64,000 bases of DNA from Kuafuiihalomonas sp039024635. GTDB lineage: Bacteria; Myxococcota; Kuafuiibacteriia; Kuafuiibacteriales; Kuafuiibacteriaceae. Under the pieces are notes generated by a model. That model was given only the letters and a program-made list of their open reading frames with translations, was not told where the DNA came from and did not search any database. Position numbers and translations under genes: made by a program. The stretch covers positions 226,680 to 290,679 of the forward strand of contig JBCCQA010000002.1 of the NCBI GenBank assembly GCA_039024635.1, in the 5' to 3' direction. This document shows positions 8,094-18,114 of the stretch, one piece after another. How positions within the stretch are numbered: position 1 is the first letter of the stretch; each line of letters starts with the position of its first letter.

Positions 8094-9025
8094 GGGGCGA
8101 ACGCGCCCAGAACCGGTAGGTCGGCCCAGATGCCCTTGGGGTCCACCGGCGGAGCCATAGGGCTGGCCACGAAGAGCAGGCCCAAGAGGAGGATGTTCGG
8201 GTTGAAGTCGATGGTGAGGGTCAAGATGCTCACGACGTGAAAGGCGATCAGGCCCATCCCCCACCATCGATGGAGGCGTGGCCGAAAGGCAGCTTGCAGA
8301 GCGAAGAGCTGCAGGTAGACCGTGCCCAGCATCAAGGGCCACAGCCAGTTCCCATACTCGATCATCCAGGGCCCCAACAGGCTGTCGGCGTCGGTCTGTT
8401 GGAGTCGGTCCGCCATGTGGCGGGCGAGGGCCGAAGGATGAAGCGGCGTCGGCTGACCGCGTAGACCTTGGTAGACCGTCCCGACGAGCTTGCCCAAGCC
8501 GGCCAGGCTGTAGGTCAGGGCGAGGGCGACCTGGGCCGCCGACCATACGAAGAGGGCCTGCTGTCGGTCCTTGCGCGCTCGTCCGGCCGCCCAGCCGGAT
8601 CGGGGTTCGGGTAGGAAAATGAGCAGGAAGCTGAGGAAGAGCCACCCGTGCATGGCGTGGTGGATCTTTCCAAAAGAATATTTGAGGGCCAGGACCTCGA
8701 GCAGGCCCAAGAAGGCCAGGGCTCTTAGGCCTCGGCGCTCGGGAAGGGTGGCGGCGAGGAGCGCCCCGCCCAGGCCCAGGGCGAGAACCACAGAGCCACC
8801 CACGCCAGGGTCCACCCAGACCATCCAGGCCACCGGCCAGCGGAGGGTGGGGCTCGGCGGATCGAGCAGCGGTCGGAGCTCGGCCAGACGGCTGACGTAC
8901 CAGTAGGCCAGGAGCACGTAGGCCAAGCGAACCAAGGGCTCCAGTCGCGTTCCGGCCTGCGTGTGGCGAGAGAAGACGTCGGCCAGGGGTCGTCGGCTGC
9001 CCAGGCGCTTTCTCAACGAGGCCAC
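8024..9025 (-). CDS. polytopic membrane protein, HTTM / gamma-carboxylase-like
   Basis: A 333-residue integral membrane protein with roughly six to eight hydrophobic helices. It has the layout of HTTM (vitamin-K-dependent gamma-carboxylase-like) proteins: FGKIHHAMHGWLFLSFLLIF, ALTYSLAGLGKLVGTVYQGL and a distal IAFHVVSILTLTIDFNPNIL. The reaction, if any, is unknown. I place the start at the GTG at 9025 (product begins MASLRKRLGSRRPL) because the longer frame upstream is low-complexity Arg/Pro shadow sequence. It overlaps the upstream gene by 13 bases, so the two form a coupled pair. The 3' end runs 70 bases into mtnB on the opposite strand. Confidence 0.7.
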   Translation of the reverse strand: MASLRKRLGSRRPLADVFSRHTQAGTRLEPLVRLAYVLLAYWYVSRLAELRPLLDPPSPTLRWPVAWMVWVDPGVGGSVVLALGLGGALLAATLPERRGLRALAFLGLLEVLALKYSFGKIHHAMHGWLFLSFLLIFLPEPRSGWAAGRARKDRQQALFVWSAAQVALALTYSLAGLGKLVGTVYQGLRGQPTPLHPSALARHMADRLQQTDADSLLGPWMIEYGNWLWPLMLGTVYLQLFALQAAFRPRLHRWWGMGLIAFHVVSILTLTIDFNPNILLLGLLFVASPMAPPVDPKGIWADLPVLGAFAPQSKERRASSILARNRNSKASKA

Positions 9026-9543
9026 GGGACCTCTCGGCAGCCTCCTTCGGTTTCGAATCGCGCGAGCCTCCGCCGATGGCGGTCGGGCGCACCCCGCCAT
9101 CGCTCCACGGGATCGAAGATTACCCTCATGACCGCGTAGCGGCTGGGGCCGGGGAGAAATCCGTCCTCGAGCCGACGCCGAAGGCGACGGACTTCTGCTT
9201 CGTCCTGGGCCTCCAGGGCCCGACCCAAGGCCTGAATCGCGGTCCAGGCGTCCATCGCGTGGGGCTCGGCCACCAGATGGAGCCGGCGGAACGGCGTGGG
9301 CTCGTCCAAGGCTTCGCCGGCCAGGGCCTCGACCTGAAGCTCGTAGCGGGTCTCGACGGTGGGCGTGATGGGAAACAGGAACCAGCAGAAGAACGGAAAG
9401 ACCTCGAATCCCGGAGCCGCGCTGGCCAACATACCCGCCAGCACGTAGGCCGGCAGCAGGCGGGGCAGCCAAGCGCGGACGAAGCGGTAGCTCACCGTGG
9501 TGAAACCTGGACAATCCCACAGCTGGCGGCAAGCGTGGGTCAT
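9013..9543 (-). CDS. small membrane protein paired with HTTM-like gene
   Basis: About 176 residues. One strong hydrophobic region (WLPRLLPAYVLAGMLASAAP) is followed by a characteristic FEVFPFFCWFLFPITPT stretch, then a soluble beta-rich part and a long Arg/Glu helical tail (EAQDEAEVRRLRRRLEDGF). Small membrane partners with a similar aromatic FPFF-W-LF element occur, to my recollection, beside HTTM-type proteins. I cannot verify that here, so the pairing is an inference from the 13-base overlap. The ATG at 9543 is used, but a GTG about 20 codons downstream could also serve. Confidence 0.6.
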   Translation of the reverse strand: MTHACRQLWDCPGFTTVSYRFVRAWLPRLLPAYVLAGMLASAAPGFEVFPFFCWFLFPITPTVETRYELQVEALAGEALDEPTPFRRLHLVAEPHAMDAWTAIQALGRALEAQDEAEVRRLRRRLEDGFLPGPSRYAVMRVIFDPVERWRGAPDRHRRRLARFETEGGCREVPWPR

Positions 9544-9585
9544 CGAGGCCTGCGAATAAAGGCCGATGAAGAGAACGGAGATCGG

Positions 9586-10590
9586 GTGAGAAGCACACGG
9601 ACGTGGACATGGGCCCTGGGGGCCAGCCTGATGGCCCACGGCCTGGTGCTCGTCCTGCCGTCTCCGGGTCAGGCGACCCAGAACGTCGCGCCCCATGAGC
9701 TCAAGCTTCGCCTTCGGCCGCCGCCCGAGCCCGATGCGCCCCCGCCCGAGCCGGCATCGGAGCCTCCGCCCCCCGAACCAGAGCCGCCGCCGCCCCCGCC
9801 TCGGCCTCGGCCCAAGCCTCCGGTTCGGGTCGCCGAACCCCCGCCGCCCGTCTCGGCCGAGACGGCCCCCGAAGCGCCGGTTCCTCCACGCCCGCCCAAG
9901 AAGGTCGACCTCGACCTCAAGCCTCGCTGGAGCGATCCAAGCTCGACCGTGCGAAGGGTCCGGGCCCGTGGGAAGGTCCGAGCCGAAGCCCCCAGTCCGG
10001 GGCTCGAGCCGTCGGGCGGCGGTCGCTACATCTTTCGGCACTCCGGCTTCGATGCCCGGGTCGAGCGCGACGGTTCGGTCCGCTTTCGCGACAAGGCTGC
10101 TTTCAAGTTCCGGGGTTTGATCAGCGACTTCGATCTGACCGAAGTGGCGATGAAGATCGCCAAGGACGATCCCTTTCGCAGCGACAAGCTCGCCTTCTTG
10201 GAGGGTAGCCGTGCCTTCCGGACCGAGCTCCGAAGGAAGGCCGACAAGGAGCGAATGAAGCAGGCGGAGCGGGATGCACTCTTTCGGCTGCGGGCCATTT
10301 GGCGAGGCCCCGGGACTTCGGCCGAGCGGCGTCGTCTCATCTTCGAGGTCTGGGACGGCTGCGCCGAAACCGGAAGCGAAGCCCGAGTCGCTTCCGGTCG
10401 ATTCGTGCGGCGAACGGTCCAGAGCTTCATCGAGCGGACCCTTCCTCGGGGTCACCCCGAAGGATTCACTTCCGGGGAGCTTGCGGCCTTCAACGCCGAC
10501 CGACGCAGCCAAGCCCGCTTTGCCCCCTACGGCGGCGCTTCGTTGGCACGAGAAAGTGAGCCCGGAGGAGAATCCGAGACTCTGCCCTGA
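9586..10590 (+). CDS. TonB-like proline-rich membrane-anchored protein
   Basis: About 334 residues. A short N-terminus precedes a membrane helix (ASLMAHGLVLVLPS). Residues ~35-115 form a Pro/Glu/Arg-rich rod (PPPEPEPPPPPPRPRPKPP) as in TonB and other periplasm-spanning proteins. The C-terminal 200 residues have no TonB fold that I recognise: GGRYIFRHSGFDARVERDG, then a charged helical part with EGSRAFRTELRRKADKERM. The GTG at 9586 follows GGAG; the frame is open further upstream, but that part is the antisense of the neighbouring membrane gene. Energy transduction is only suggested by the rod. It is divergent from the HTTM pair with about 40 bases between starts. Confidence 0.7.
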   Translation: MRSTRTWTWALGASLMAHGLVLVLPSPGQATQNVAPHELKLRLRPPPEPDAPPPEPASEPPPPEPEPPPPPPRPRPKPPVRVAEPPPPVSAETAPEAPVPPRPPKKVDLDLKPRWSDPSSTVRRVRARGKVRAEAPSPGLEPSGGGRYIFRHSGFDARVERDGSVRFRDKAAFKFRGLISDFDLTEVAMKIAKDDPFRSDKLAFLEGSRAFRTELRRKADKERMKQAERDALFRLRAIWRGPGTSAERRRLIFEVWDGCAETGSEARVASGRFVRRTVQSFIERTLPRGHPEGFTSGELAAFNADRRSQARFAPYGGASLARESEPGGESETLP

Positions 10591-10600
10591 GCACCAAGAT

Positions 10601-11296
10601 TCAGCGCCGAGACAGGCGCGGGTCGCGCATGCGCTCCATGATCCACTCGACCCGCTCGTCGTACGCTCCGCCCACACCGGGCCGGCGACGGTGGGGCGCC
10701 GGCAGCACCGCCGCCAGCTGAGCCGCCTGCTCCAGGCTGAGATCCGCAGCCGAGCAGCCAAAGTGATGTTGGGCCCCGGCCTCGACGCCGTACACGTCCG
10801 GTCCGAAGGCGACCTCGTTCATATACAGCTCCAATATGCGCTCCTTGGAGAGGATGAGCTCCAGAAGGAGGGTGTAGCCTGCTTCCTTGAGCTTGCGCGT
10901 CAGGCTCCGATCGCCGCTCAAATACAGGTTCTTCGCCAGCTGCTGGCTCAGGGTCGAGGCGCCGCGAAGACGCTTGCCTCGCAACGCATCTTGCAAGGCC
11001 AAGGACAGCTCGTGTCGGTCGAAGCCGGAGTGCCGGTAGAAACGCTGATCCTCTGCCGCCAGCACTGCGCGCACCACGTCCTGGTCGATGTCATCGAGGT
11101 CCAGCCAGCGCTTGACGGCCGGCCGGCCCAAGCGCCGGGCGCTCTCCCGCTGAAAGGCGGTTTCGTCTGGGGCTACGAAGCGCAGAGTCGCGATGCGACA
11201 GCCTGTGCCCAGTCCGATACCCAAGGCGGCCGACAAGAGTCCCCACATCAGGACCCCGACCGCGAAGCTTCGGGGCTTGGTCACGCCCCTCTTCAT
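10601..11296 (-). CDS. mtgA: monofunctional peptidoglycan glycosyltransferase
   Basis: A 231-residue GT51 transglycosylase that polymerises lipid II into glycan strands. An N-terminal membrane helix (SFAVGVLMWGLLSAALGIGL) is followed by the catalytic motif AAEDQRFYRHSGFD, the RGASTLSQQLAKNLYLSGDR motif, and ELILSKERILELYMNEVAFG. No transpeptidase domain is present and the length matches MtgA. It converges on the TonB-like gene with a 10-base gap. Confidence 0.93.
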   Translation of the reverse strand: MKRGVTKPRSFAVGVLMWGLLSAALGIGLGTGCRIATLRFVAPDETAFQRESARRLGRPAVKRWLDLDDIDQDVVRAVLAAEDQRFYRHSGFDRHELSLALQDALRGKRLRGASTLSQQLAKNLYLSGDRSLTRKLKEAGYTLLLELILSKERILELYMNEVAFGPDVYGVEAGAQHHFGCSAADLSLEQAAQLAAVLPAPHRRRPGVGGAYDERVEWIMERMRDPRLSRR

Positions 11297-11361
11297 GGGG
11301 AGATTCTCCCGAGAGGGCGTGTTTCCTGGACGGCCCCCCCGAGCCCAGACGACATGCAGGG

Positions 11362-12105
11362 GTGTTCCTTCGACGACTGGTGCAGCGAACCCAGTGGGGC
11401 ACGCTGCTGAAGCTGGTCTCGCCCAGCTTCTTCGACGTCCTTCCCACTTCGGCCCTGCGAACCGAAGCCGGGATCCTGATGCGCTCGGCTCGAGACCGGG
11501 AGGCCCAGGCCAAGATGATCGACGCCCGAGCCCCGCTCCTCAACCGCTTGGGATGGAAGAGCGCCGATGCCGCCAAAGGCCAGGCCGAGCCCGACGAGGC
11601 CTTCGGCCAAGATCTCCTCACCCTCTACTTCACCCAGCTCTTCGCCTACGAAGATGCCGTCCTCGATTTGCGGGCTCAGGCCTTCGACCGGGGAGAGAAC
11701 GGCGTGCGCTGGGCGCCGCGGCTTCTCCACGTCGACTGGGAGGCCGCCTTCATCGTTCAGATTCGGGACCTGTATCGCGGCTTCTACGAAGACGACGAGG
11801 CCCTCTACGAGGGCGCCCTCGAGGCGCTCGGGATGCCGGGGACGGGTGACCTCTTTCGGGCCCATTTCGGAGAGCAGCAGCATGCGGTGGCATTCGACCT
11901 CCCCAAATTTCAACACACCTTCCACCTGATTTTCGAGCGCTGCAAAACCGATGGACTGAAGCTCCACCACCACTTCGTCTCTTTTGGCGTCTACCTCGGC
12001 ACTCTGTACGAAAACCTCGACCGAAGCGGCCACACCTACGACGTCCAACGCGTGTACTTTCGCGCCCGGGATCTGGCCCGGGACTTGGCGAACGGGCACG
12101 GCTGA
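11362..12105 (+). CDS. conserved-looking hypothetical protein
   Basis: I do not recognise this 247-residue, mostly helical, soluble protein. It contains SPSFFDVLPTSALRTEAG near the N-terminus, several acidic helices (DEAFGQDLLTLYFTQLFAYE), and two His-rich stretches (AHFGEQQHAV; LKLHHHFVSFGVYLGTLYE) that could bind metal, though that is speculation. Codon use matches its neighbours. The GTG start lies 65 bases from the divergent mtgA start. The next gene begins 15 bases after the stop, so the two are probably co-transcribed. Confidence 0.65.
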   Translation: MFLRRLVQRTQWGTLLKLVSPSFFDVLPTSALRTEAGILMRSARDREAQAKMIDARAPLLNRLGWKSADAAKGQAEPDEAFGQDLLTLYFTQLFAYEDAVLDLRAQAFDRGENGVRWAPRLLHVDWEAAFIVQIRDLYRGFYEDDEALYEGALEALGMPGTGDLFRAHFGEQQHAVAFDLPKFQHTFHLIFERCKTDGLKLHHHFVSFGVYLGTLYENLDRSGHTYDVQRVYFRARDLARDLANGHG

Positions 12106-12119
12106 TCCACATCACGGGC

Positions 12120-13178
12120 GTGGGTCGTCTTCGTCCGCTGTTTCTGATTGCCGTCACGGCCTGTGCGAGCGCGGGCCAACCTGGGCCCACACCAACTACT
12201 CCGGCCTCCCGTCCGAGCCCTGCGGCCTCCGCCCCGCCGTCCCGTCCGAGCCCTGCGGCCTCCGCCCCGCCGTCCCGTCCGAGTCCTGCGCCCTCCGCCC
12301 CTCAGTCCCGTCTGTCGCCTCCGTCCCCAGCGACGGCCGCGCCTCGGCCTCCCGACTCGGCCCCCACCGAAGCCCCCCGGCCCGAGGCGTCCGCCGTCGA
12401 AGCTGCGCCGTCGACGGGCGCACCTGAAGCCCCGGCGCCGATCGAGGCCTCACCGGTGTCGCCCGCCTCGACGGCGCCGCCCGCGTTGGACGCCTCGGCG
12501 CCTCAGGGTCCCAAGGCCCCACGGGTCCTGCTCATCGGCGACAGCATGGTCGTGGCTGAGCTCGGTCGGGACATGAGTCGAACCCTGGAGCGGGTCTTTG
12601 CGGCCGAGGTCCATCGCCGAGGAAAGAGCTCCAGCGGTCTGGCGCGCCCCGATTTCTTCGACTGGTTTTCCGAGGGCGCCCGGCTGGCTGAGCTCCATCA
12701 ACCCGACGTCGTGGTGGTCATCATCGGCGGCAACGACGGCCAGGACCTGGTGAACGAAGAGGGCCGAGGCCGCATCCGCTGGCGCACCGAAGCCTGGCCT
12801 GAAGCCTACGCCAGCCGGGTGCATCGGTTCCTCGACGCCATGGCTTCGGAGGGTCGCCGATTCGTTTGGGTGGAACTCCCGGCGATGGATCACCGTCGCC
12901 TGGAGGGAAAGCTCCAACTCATCCGACCGGTCCAGCAGCAGGCGCTGAGGGATCGAAGCGACGTGCTGGGCCAGGTGGATACCCAGGCCTGCTTCTATGA
13001 CAAAAAGGGCCAGCTCCGACAGGTCATCCCCGAGGGTCCCAAGAAGGGTCGCGCGCTCCGACAGGAAGATGGGATCCACTTTAGTCTCTTCGGGGCCCGG
13101 TGGGTCTCTCGGTGTCTGACGCCGCAGCTGATCGAGCTGGTCGAGCGCCAGGTTCCTCCCGTCGACGACCGGGGCTGA
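12120..13178 (+). CDS. SGNH-hydrolase-like lipoprotein
   Basis: A 352-residue protein. A lipoprotein signal with a VTAC lipobox (Cys about residue 15) precedes a long Pro/Ser/Ala linker (about 20-130) and a SGNH/GDSL-type domain resembling DUF459 proteins. The catalytic blocks are LLIGDSMVV (Ser), VIIGGNDGQ (oxyanion-hole Gly/Asn) and EDGIHFSLFG (Asp-His). It may act on acyl groups of envelope polymers; the substrate is unknown. The linker is built partly from a 33-base tandem repeat. The gene follows the unknown upstream gene closely. Confidence 0.82.
   Translation: MGRLRPLFLIAVTACASAGQPGPTPTTPASRPSPAASAPPSRPSPAASAPPSRPSPAPSAPQSRLSPPSPATAAPRPPDSAPTEAPRPEASAVEAAPSTGAPEAPAPIEASPVSPASTAPPALDASAPQGPKAPRVLLIGDSMVVAELGRDMSRTLERVFAAEVHRRGKSSSGLARPDFFDWFSEGARLAELHQPDVVVVIIGGNDGQDLVNEEGRGRIRWRTEAWPEAYASRVHRFLDAMASEGRRFVWVELPAMDHRRLEGKLQLIRPVQQQALRDRSDVLGQVDTQACFYDKKGQLRQVIPEGPKKGRALRQEDGIHFSLFGARWVSRCLTPQLIELVERQVPPVDDRG
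12210..12308 (+). repeat. 33-bp tandem repeat, three copies, inside lipoprotein linker
   Basis: Units start at 12210, 12243 and 12276. The first two are identical and the third has several substitutions. Each encodes an 11-residue RPSPAASAPPS-type block. The unit length is a multiple of three, so copy-number change would alter linker length without breaking the frame. Confidence 0.85.
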
Positions 13179-13189
13179 CGGTCCGGGCT

Positions 13190-13567
13190 TCAGTCCGTCC
13201 GCCACGCCGCCCAGGCCAAGAGGGTCCATCCGGCCAGGAGCATGAGGCCGCCGAGGGGCGTGACCGCCCCCATCCAGCGCTGCTGGGTGAGGACCAGGGC
13301 GTACAGGCTGCCCGAAAAGACCAGTGTTCCCGCGACGAAGGCCCATCCGGCTCTAGCCACCGCCGGTCGAGCGTCGGCCGAGCCCTGGCCCAGGAGAAGG
13401 GCGACGCCCAAGACCGCCAAGACGTGCCAAGCTTGATAGCGAACCCCGGTCTCGAAGATGTCGAGGTCCCGGGCATCCAGGCGCCCCCGGAGGCCATGGG
13501 CGCCGAAGGCACCGAGGGCCACGGCCGAGAAGCCGAGGGCCGCGGCCCAGAGGAGAAATACGCGCAC
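13190..13567 (-). CDS. DUF423 family inner-membrane protein
   Basis: A 125-residue protein with four hydrophobic helices. It carries the DUF423 signature: ALGAFGAHGL near the N-terminus, FETGVRYQAWHVLA in the middle, and FVAGTLVFSGSLYALVLT with TPLGGLMLLAGW near the end. Length is typical. The biochemical role of DUF423 proteins is not established. The start is a GTG at 13567. It converges on the SGNH-type lipoprotein gene with an 11-base gap. Confidence 0.88.
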   Translation of the reverse strand: MRVFLLWAAALGFSAVALGAFGAHGLRGRLDARDLDIFETGVRYQAWHVLAVLGVALLLGQGSADARPAVARAGWAFVAGTLVFSGSLYALVLTQQRWMGAVTPLGGLMLLAGWTLLAWAAWRTD

Positions 13568-13658
13568 GCTCTCCCGTTAGCATGCCCGAGCAAAGAAGGA
13601 CGCCAGGCCTGTCCCTTCGCCGGTACAAGCGCACTCGCGGACGACCGCAAGTCCCCGT

Positions 13659-13687
13659 TTGACTCGGTTAAGCGGGTACCCTAGGAC
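13659..13687 (+). promoter_or_regulatory. weak sigma70-like promoter candidate
   Basis: TTGACT at 13659-13664 and TAGGAC at 13682-13687 are separated by 17 bases, about 78 bases before the start of the Cys-rich lipoprotein gene. The -35 element is good and the -10 element is poor, so this is only a candidate. Confidence 0.25.
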
Positions 13688-13764
13688 GCGAGGATCACGC
13701 CTGGGACGGAGCGATCATTCCGGGTCCCTGAAGACAGGGTTCGAGAGAGGCAATCAAAGAAGTC

Positions 13765-15627
<1,863 letters not shown>

Positions 15628-15648
15628 GCTAGGGGCCGAAGCGCCCGC

Positions 15649-15679
15649 GGGGCCTGCGCCATTTACGGGCGTAGGTCCC
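15649..15679 (+). terminator. stem-loop after Cys-rich lipoprotein gene
   Basis: A 12-bp stem with two G-U pairs (GGGGCCTGCGCC against GCGTAGGTCCC and flanking bases) closes a 7-base loop, 22 bases after the stop. The downstream tract is CT-rich rather than pure T, so termination is likely but not certain. Confidence 0.55.
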
Positions 15680-16035
15680 AATCCCTCCTTCTAATGTCAG
15701 ACTCGCTCTTTCACCGGCCGCCATCCGCGGGCCTTGGCCCATGAGTCGTACAGATCTTCCTCAACGGTCCGCCGCTTGCGAGCTGGGCTCGTGGAGCATC
15801 CGGAGAATCAAGGACGCGCACGCGCCGCTGCTCCTAGCGAGCCAAAACTAGAACGACCTATCGAAAGGCCGAGGAGGTACGAGCCTTCCGAGGCATCGAG
15901 CTGGAGAGGCCTCTCCGCCAAGGGTGCTCATGCTCGTTCATACTCAGCGGACCTCGTGGCGAAGGGGCCGGGGCCGATTGGACCCACAAGAGGGACGGGC
16001 CGGCCTCGAAACAGTCTTCGGCTCAAGAAGTCACC
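15680..16035. other. gene-free stretch before IS30 remnants
   Basis: I see no supportable gene here. The open frames have the biased Arg/Pro/Ser composition of chance frames and no start signal. It precedes a block of transposon debris and is probably part of the same decayed region. Confidence 0.5.
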
Positions 16036-16310
16036 CTAACTCTTCATCGAGAACCTGTGCTGGCGTTTTTCACCGAAAGTCTGACGTGATCATCCATTGA
16101 GTAGAGCCGCGATGGCGTCCGATGCCGGCTGGGTGAAATGAGAGACATCTGTTCCCTTCGGCAGAGTCTGCCTCAGCAGGCCGTTCGTCTTCTCGTGTGC
16201 TTCCCTTCGGCCAAGGGCTACGAGGGTCGCAGCACTAGCTGTCCATCTTGGTCTCGAATCCGAGCTTCTCGTGGTTTTGCCATTTCACTGCCTCGGTCCC
16301 TGGTCAGGCT
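16036..16310 (-). pseudogene. IS30-family transposase C-terminal fragment, frameshifted
   Basis: Reading the minus strand from about 16310 gives SLTRDRGSEMAKPREARIR, a degraded form of the conserved IS30 block around the second catalytic region. After a frameshift near 16217 the sequence continues HEKTNGLLRQTLPKGTDVSH and DAIAALLNG, the IS30 C-terminal signature (normally ENTNGLLRQYFPKGTD). A TGA then interrupts before a short tail. The N-terminal half is absent. It lies back to back with a second IS30 fragment on the plus strand. Confidence 0.75.
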
Positions 16311-16337
16311 GTCAGCCTCAGATGTTGTGTTCAATCC

Positions 16338-16719
16338 CTTGGGACCACCAACCATGCAGTGCTGCCTAATCTGCCTTTCAATCCCGTATGGCAGATCGAA
16401 AAGGATGAGATCGAACGAGCGAACCGAGGCCACGGTGCAGAGGCGGTAAGGAATGCCATCGCCACGAGAGTGAATCGACTGCCCGACGAGCTCTGTCGTT
16501 CACTCACATGGGATGGAGACACCAAGATGGTGCAGCTCGAGCTTCTTCGAATCGACACAAGGTCTCCAGGTCTTTCTCCGGCAGGACTCTCCAAAGGGGA
16601 CGGATCTTGGCAGACACGGGAAGCAAGAACTTAGTGCGGTCGAAGCGGCTCTCCATGGACGGCCAGGAATGGCGCTGTCCTGGAAGAAGCCAAGTGACGC
16701 ACTCCGAAGGCTGCTACAA
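16338..16719 (+). pseudogene. second IS30-family transposase fragment, frameshifted
   Basis: The plus strand reads TTNHAVLPNLPF, then GAEAVRNAIATRVNRLPDEL and CRSLTWDGDTKM in one frame. It continues in another frame as LRQDSPKGTDL, ELSAVEAALHGRPGMALSWK and KPSDALRRLLQ. These are consecutive conserved IS30 transposase blocks, with a deletion of about 20 codons and a frameshift near 16550. The N-terminus is missing. Both fragments retain the same region of the protein, so they come from two copies in opposite orientation. Confidence 0.8.
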
Positions 16720-17211
16720 GCTCCATGCAAGGAGGTGTTCCGAGGACTCCTTGAACTCGGTCAGTATGGACCTCCGCGTACCGCTCTATCCTCAAGTCTC
16801 ACTGGATCCGGGTCAGCATGAGTCGTCGAGGCACGGCTGGGATCAACGCGGTCGAGAGCCTCTTCGCGACTCGGGAGCGGGAACTGGAGTCAAGGCGGCC
16901 GTAGTCGACCCACGAGCACGCAGGCGTCGCGCTGACGCGGAGCGCCGAGGAACTCTACAATCGGCGCCGAAGCGTTCGACGCTCAACCACGCCACTTCAC
17001 TGGAAGTGGAGCACGCATGCTGCAGGGGAGAAACGCAGCATGATCATGTGGTCCGTCGAGGCGGGGGACCTTCACTCTCATGCTTGCCTCGCTCTTTGGG
17101 GAAGCCCCACCAGAGAGGAGGCTATGGGGTTCTCTCAAGATGACTGTGACAGCCTTGTGAATAACGCTCTTCCCTGTTGACAGCTTCAAGCGTTCATAGC
17201 ACACAAATTTC
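16720..17211. other. decayed, gene-free stretch
   Basis: I see no convincing gene, RNA or repeat here. A short frame from 16818 ends after about 28 codons. Base composition is less GC-rich than the core window, matching the surrounding transposon debris. Confidence 0.5.
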
Positions 17212-17748
17212 GTGATTGCTTTACTTACAGCGACTATACTGTCGCAATTCGACTGTAGTATTCCAAACGTATGTGGAACTGGCCTCTTTGAATGCAGGCC
17301 CTTCTCATGTTCAACCGATACCGGTTCATGCGTAGCTCCGAACATATTCGCGTGTCCGGAGGGTTCGCCGCCGGTCTGTGGTTGTGACGGTGTGTCCTAC
17401 GCCAATGCTTGCGACGTACCTGCCGACATTGCAATTCAGTACGACGGACCTTGCGGCGCGCCCTGTGGTGCCCTCGTATGCGCACCTGGTGCAGTGGCTT
17501 TAGACACGACACCTGACGATGGGGACGTGTGTCCCGATGCCTGCGTGGCTGGGTGTATCGACCCAGTTGGCGGGCCCATTTCCGCTCCGGTTGGTTGGCA
17601 GGAATGTGATATCAACGGAGACGGCTGTGTGGACTCGTACGAACCCAACTGGGTGACCTGTCCCGGGGCGGCCGGCGGCGGCGGATCCTCTGGCGATTGC
17701 GTCATTCCTGTTGTCCGCGACGGCAGAGTGTCTTTTGAACCGTGTTGA
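17212..17748 (+). CDS. Kazal-type protease-inhibitor-like secreted protein
   Basis: A 178-residue Cys-rich protein. A short hydrophobic N-terminus (MIALLTATIL) may be a remnant or short signal peptide. Residues ~48-81 form a Kazal-like domain, with PVCGCDGVSYANAC and a closing YDGPC. Kazal domains inhibit serine proteases. A later DINGDGCVD resembles a calcium-binding loop. The gene sits within transposon remains and has a lower GC content than its surroundings, so it may be acquired or a 5'-truncated survivor. The GTG start is uncertain. A perfect hairpin follows the stop. Confidence 0.65.
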   Translation: MIALLTATILSQFDCSIPNVCGTGLFECRPFSCSTDTGSCVAPNIFACPEGSPPVCGCDGVSYANACDVPADIAIQYDGPCGAPCGALVCAPGAVALDTTPDDGDVCPDACVAGCIDPVGGPISAPVGWQECDINGDGCVDSYEPNWVTCPGAAGGGGSSGDCVIPVVRDGRVSFEPC

Positions 17749-17768
17749 ATTGTTAAGATGAGGTTGCT

Positions 17769-17801
17769 GAGCACGGGCTTCGCTAAACCCTGCCCGTGCT
17801 C
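17769..17801 (+). terminator. perfect 10-bp hairpin after Kazal gene
   Basis: GAGCACGGGC (17769-17778) pairs perfectly with GCCCGTGCTC (17792-17801) around a 13-base loop, 21 bases after the stop. The following bases are T-rich only in part, so this could be a terminator or an mRNA 3' stabiliser. Confidence 0.6.
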
Positions 17802-18114
17802 CACATCTCTTATTCTCGAGCCTCCTAAGTCTAGGCTCTCTTCGAAGCATGTTTTGCACTGTTCTCGACTTGAGATGTGTCACGCTTCCATCAAGGTCGG
17901 TACACCAAATCATTCGGTCGGGCCGGAAGGGGCGCCGACATCTCCGCATAGACCGGAGTACGATCGGACTTTATGAAGACATTGCTCTATCCGCAGGAGC
18001 TACCGAGTGGTGCGAGTGGAAAGTGCACTTGCCTTACAGATCAACGCAACACTGCATGCAAGACTTTGTCCAGGCGTCTTCCAGGCCACTGTCTAACGGG
18101 AACGTGTAGTGGGC
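17802..18114. other. remnant of a Cys-rich frame, interrupted by IS end
   Basis: No complete gene. A plus-strand frame from 17973 contains GKCTCLTDQRNTACK and LTGTCSGLTC, which resembles the Cys-rich lipoproteins nearby. It runs straight into the putative IS terminus at 18115, so it may be the 5' part of a disrupted gene. Confidence 0.35.

Noticed and set aside
9076..9585. Long N-terminal extension of the TonB-like protein
   Set aside because: The segment is antisense to a membrane-protein gene, lacks family features, and a GTG with GGAG at 9586 precedes the natural membrane helix.
10534..10560. sigma54-like TTGGCACG near the end of the TonB-like gene
   Set aside because: No -12 element at the right distance, and it lies inside a coding region with no suitable downstream gene on that strand.
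15734..16039. 101-residue open frame after the Cys-rich lipoprotein
   Set aside because: Arg/Pro/Ser-rich chance composition, no start signal, ends at transposon debris.
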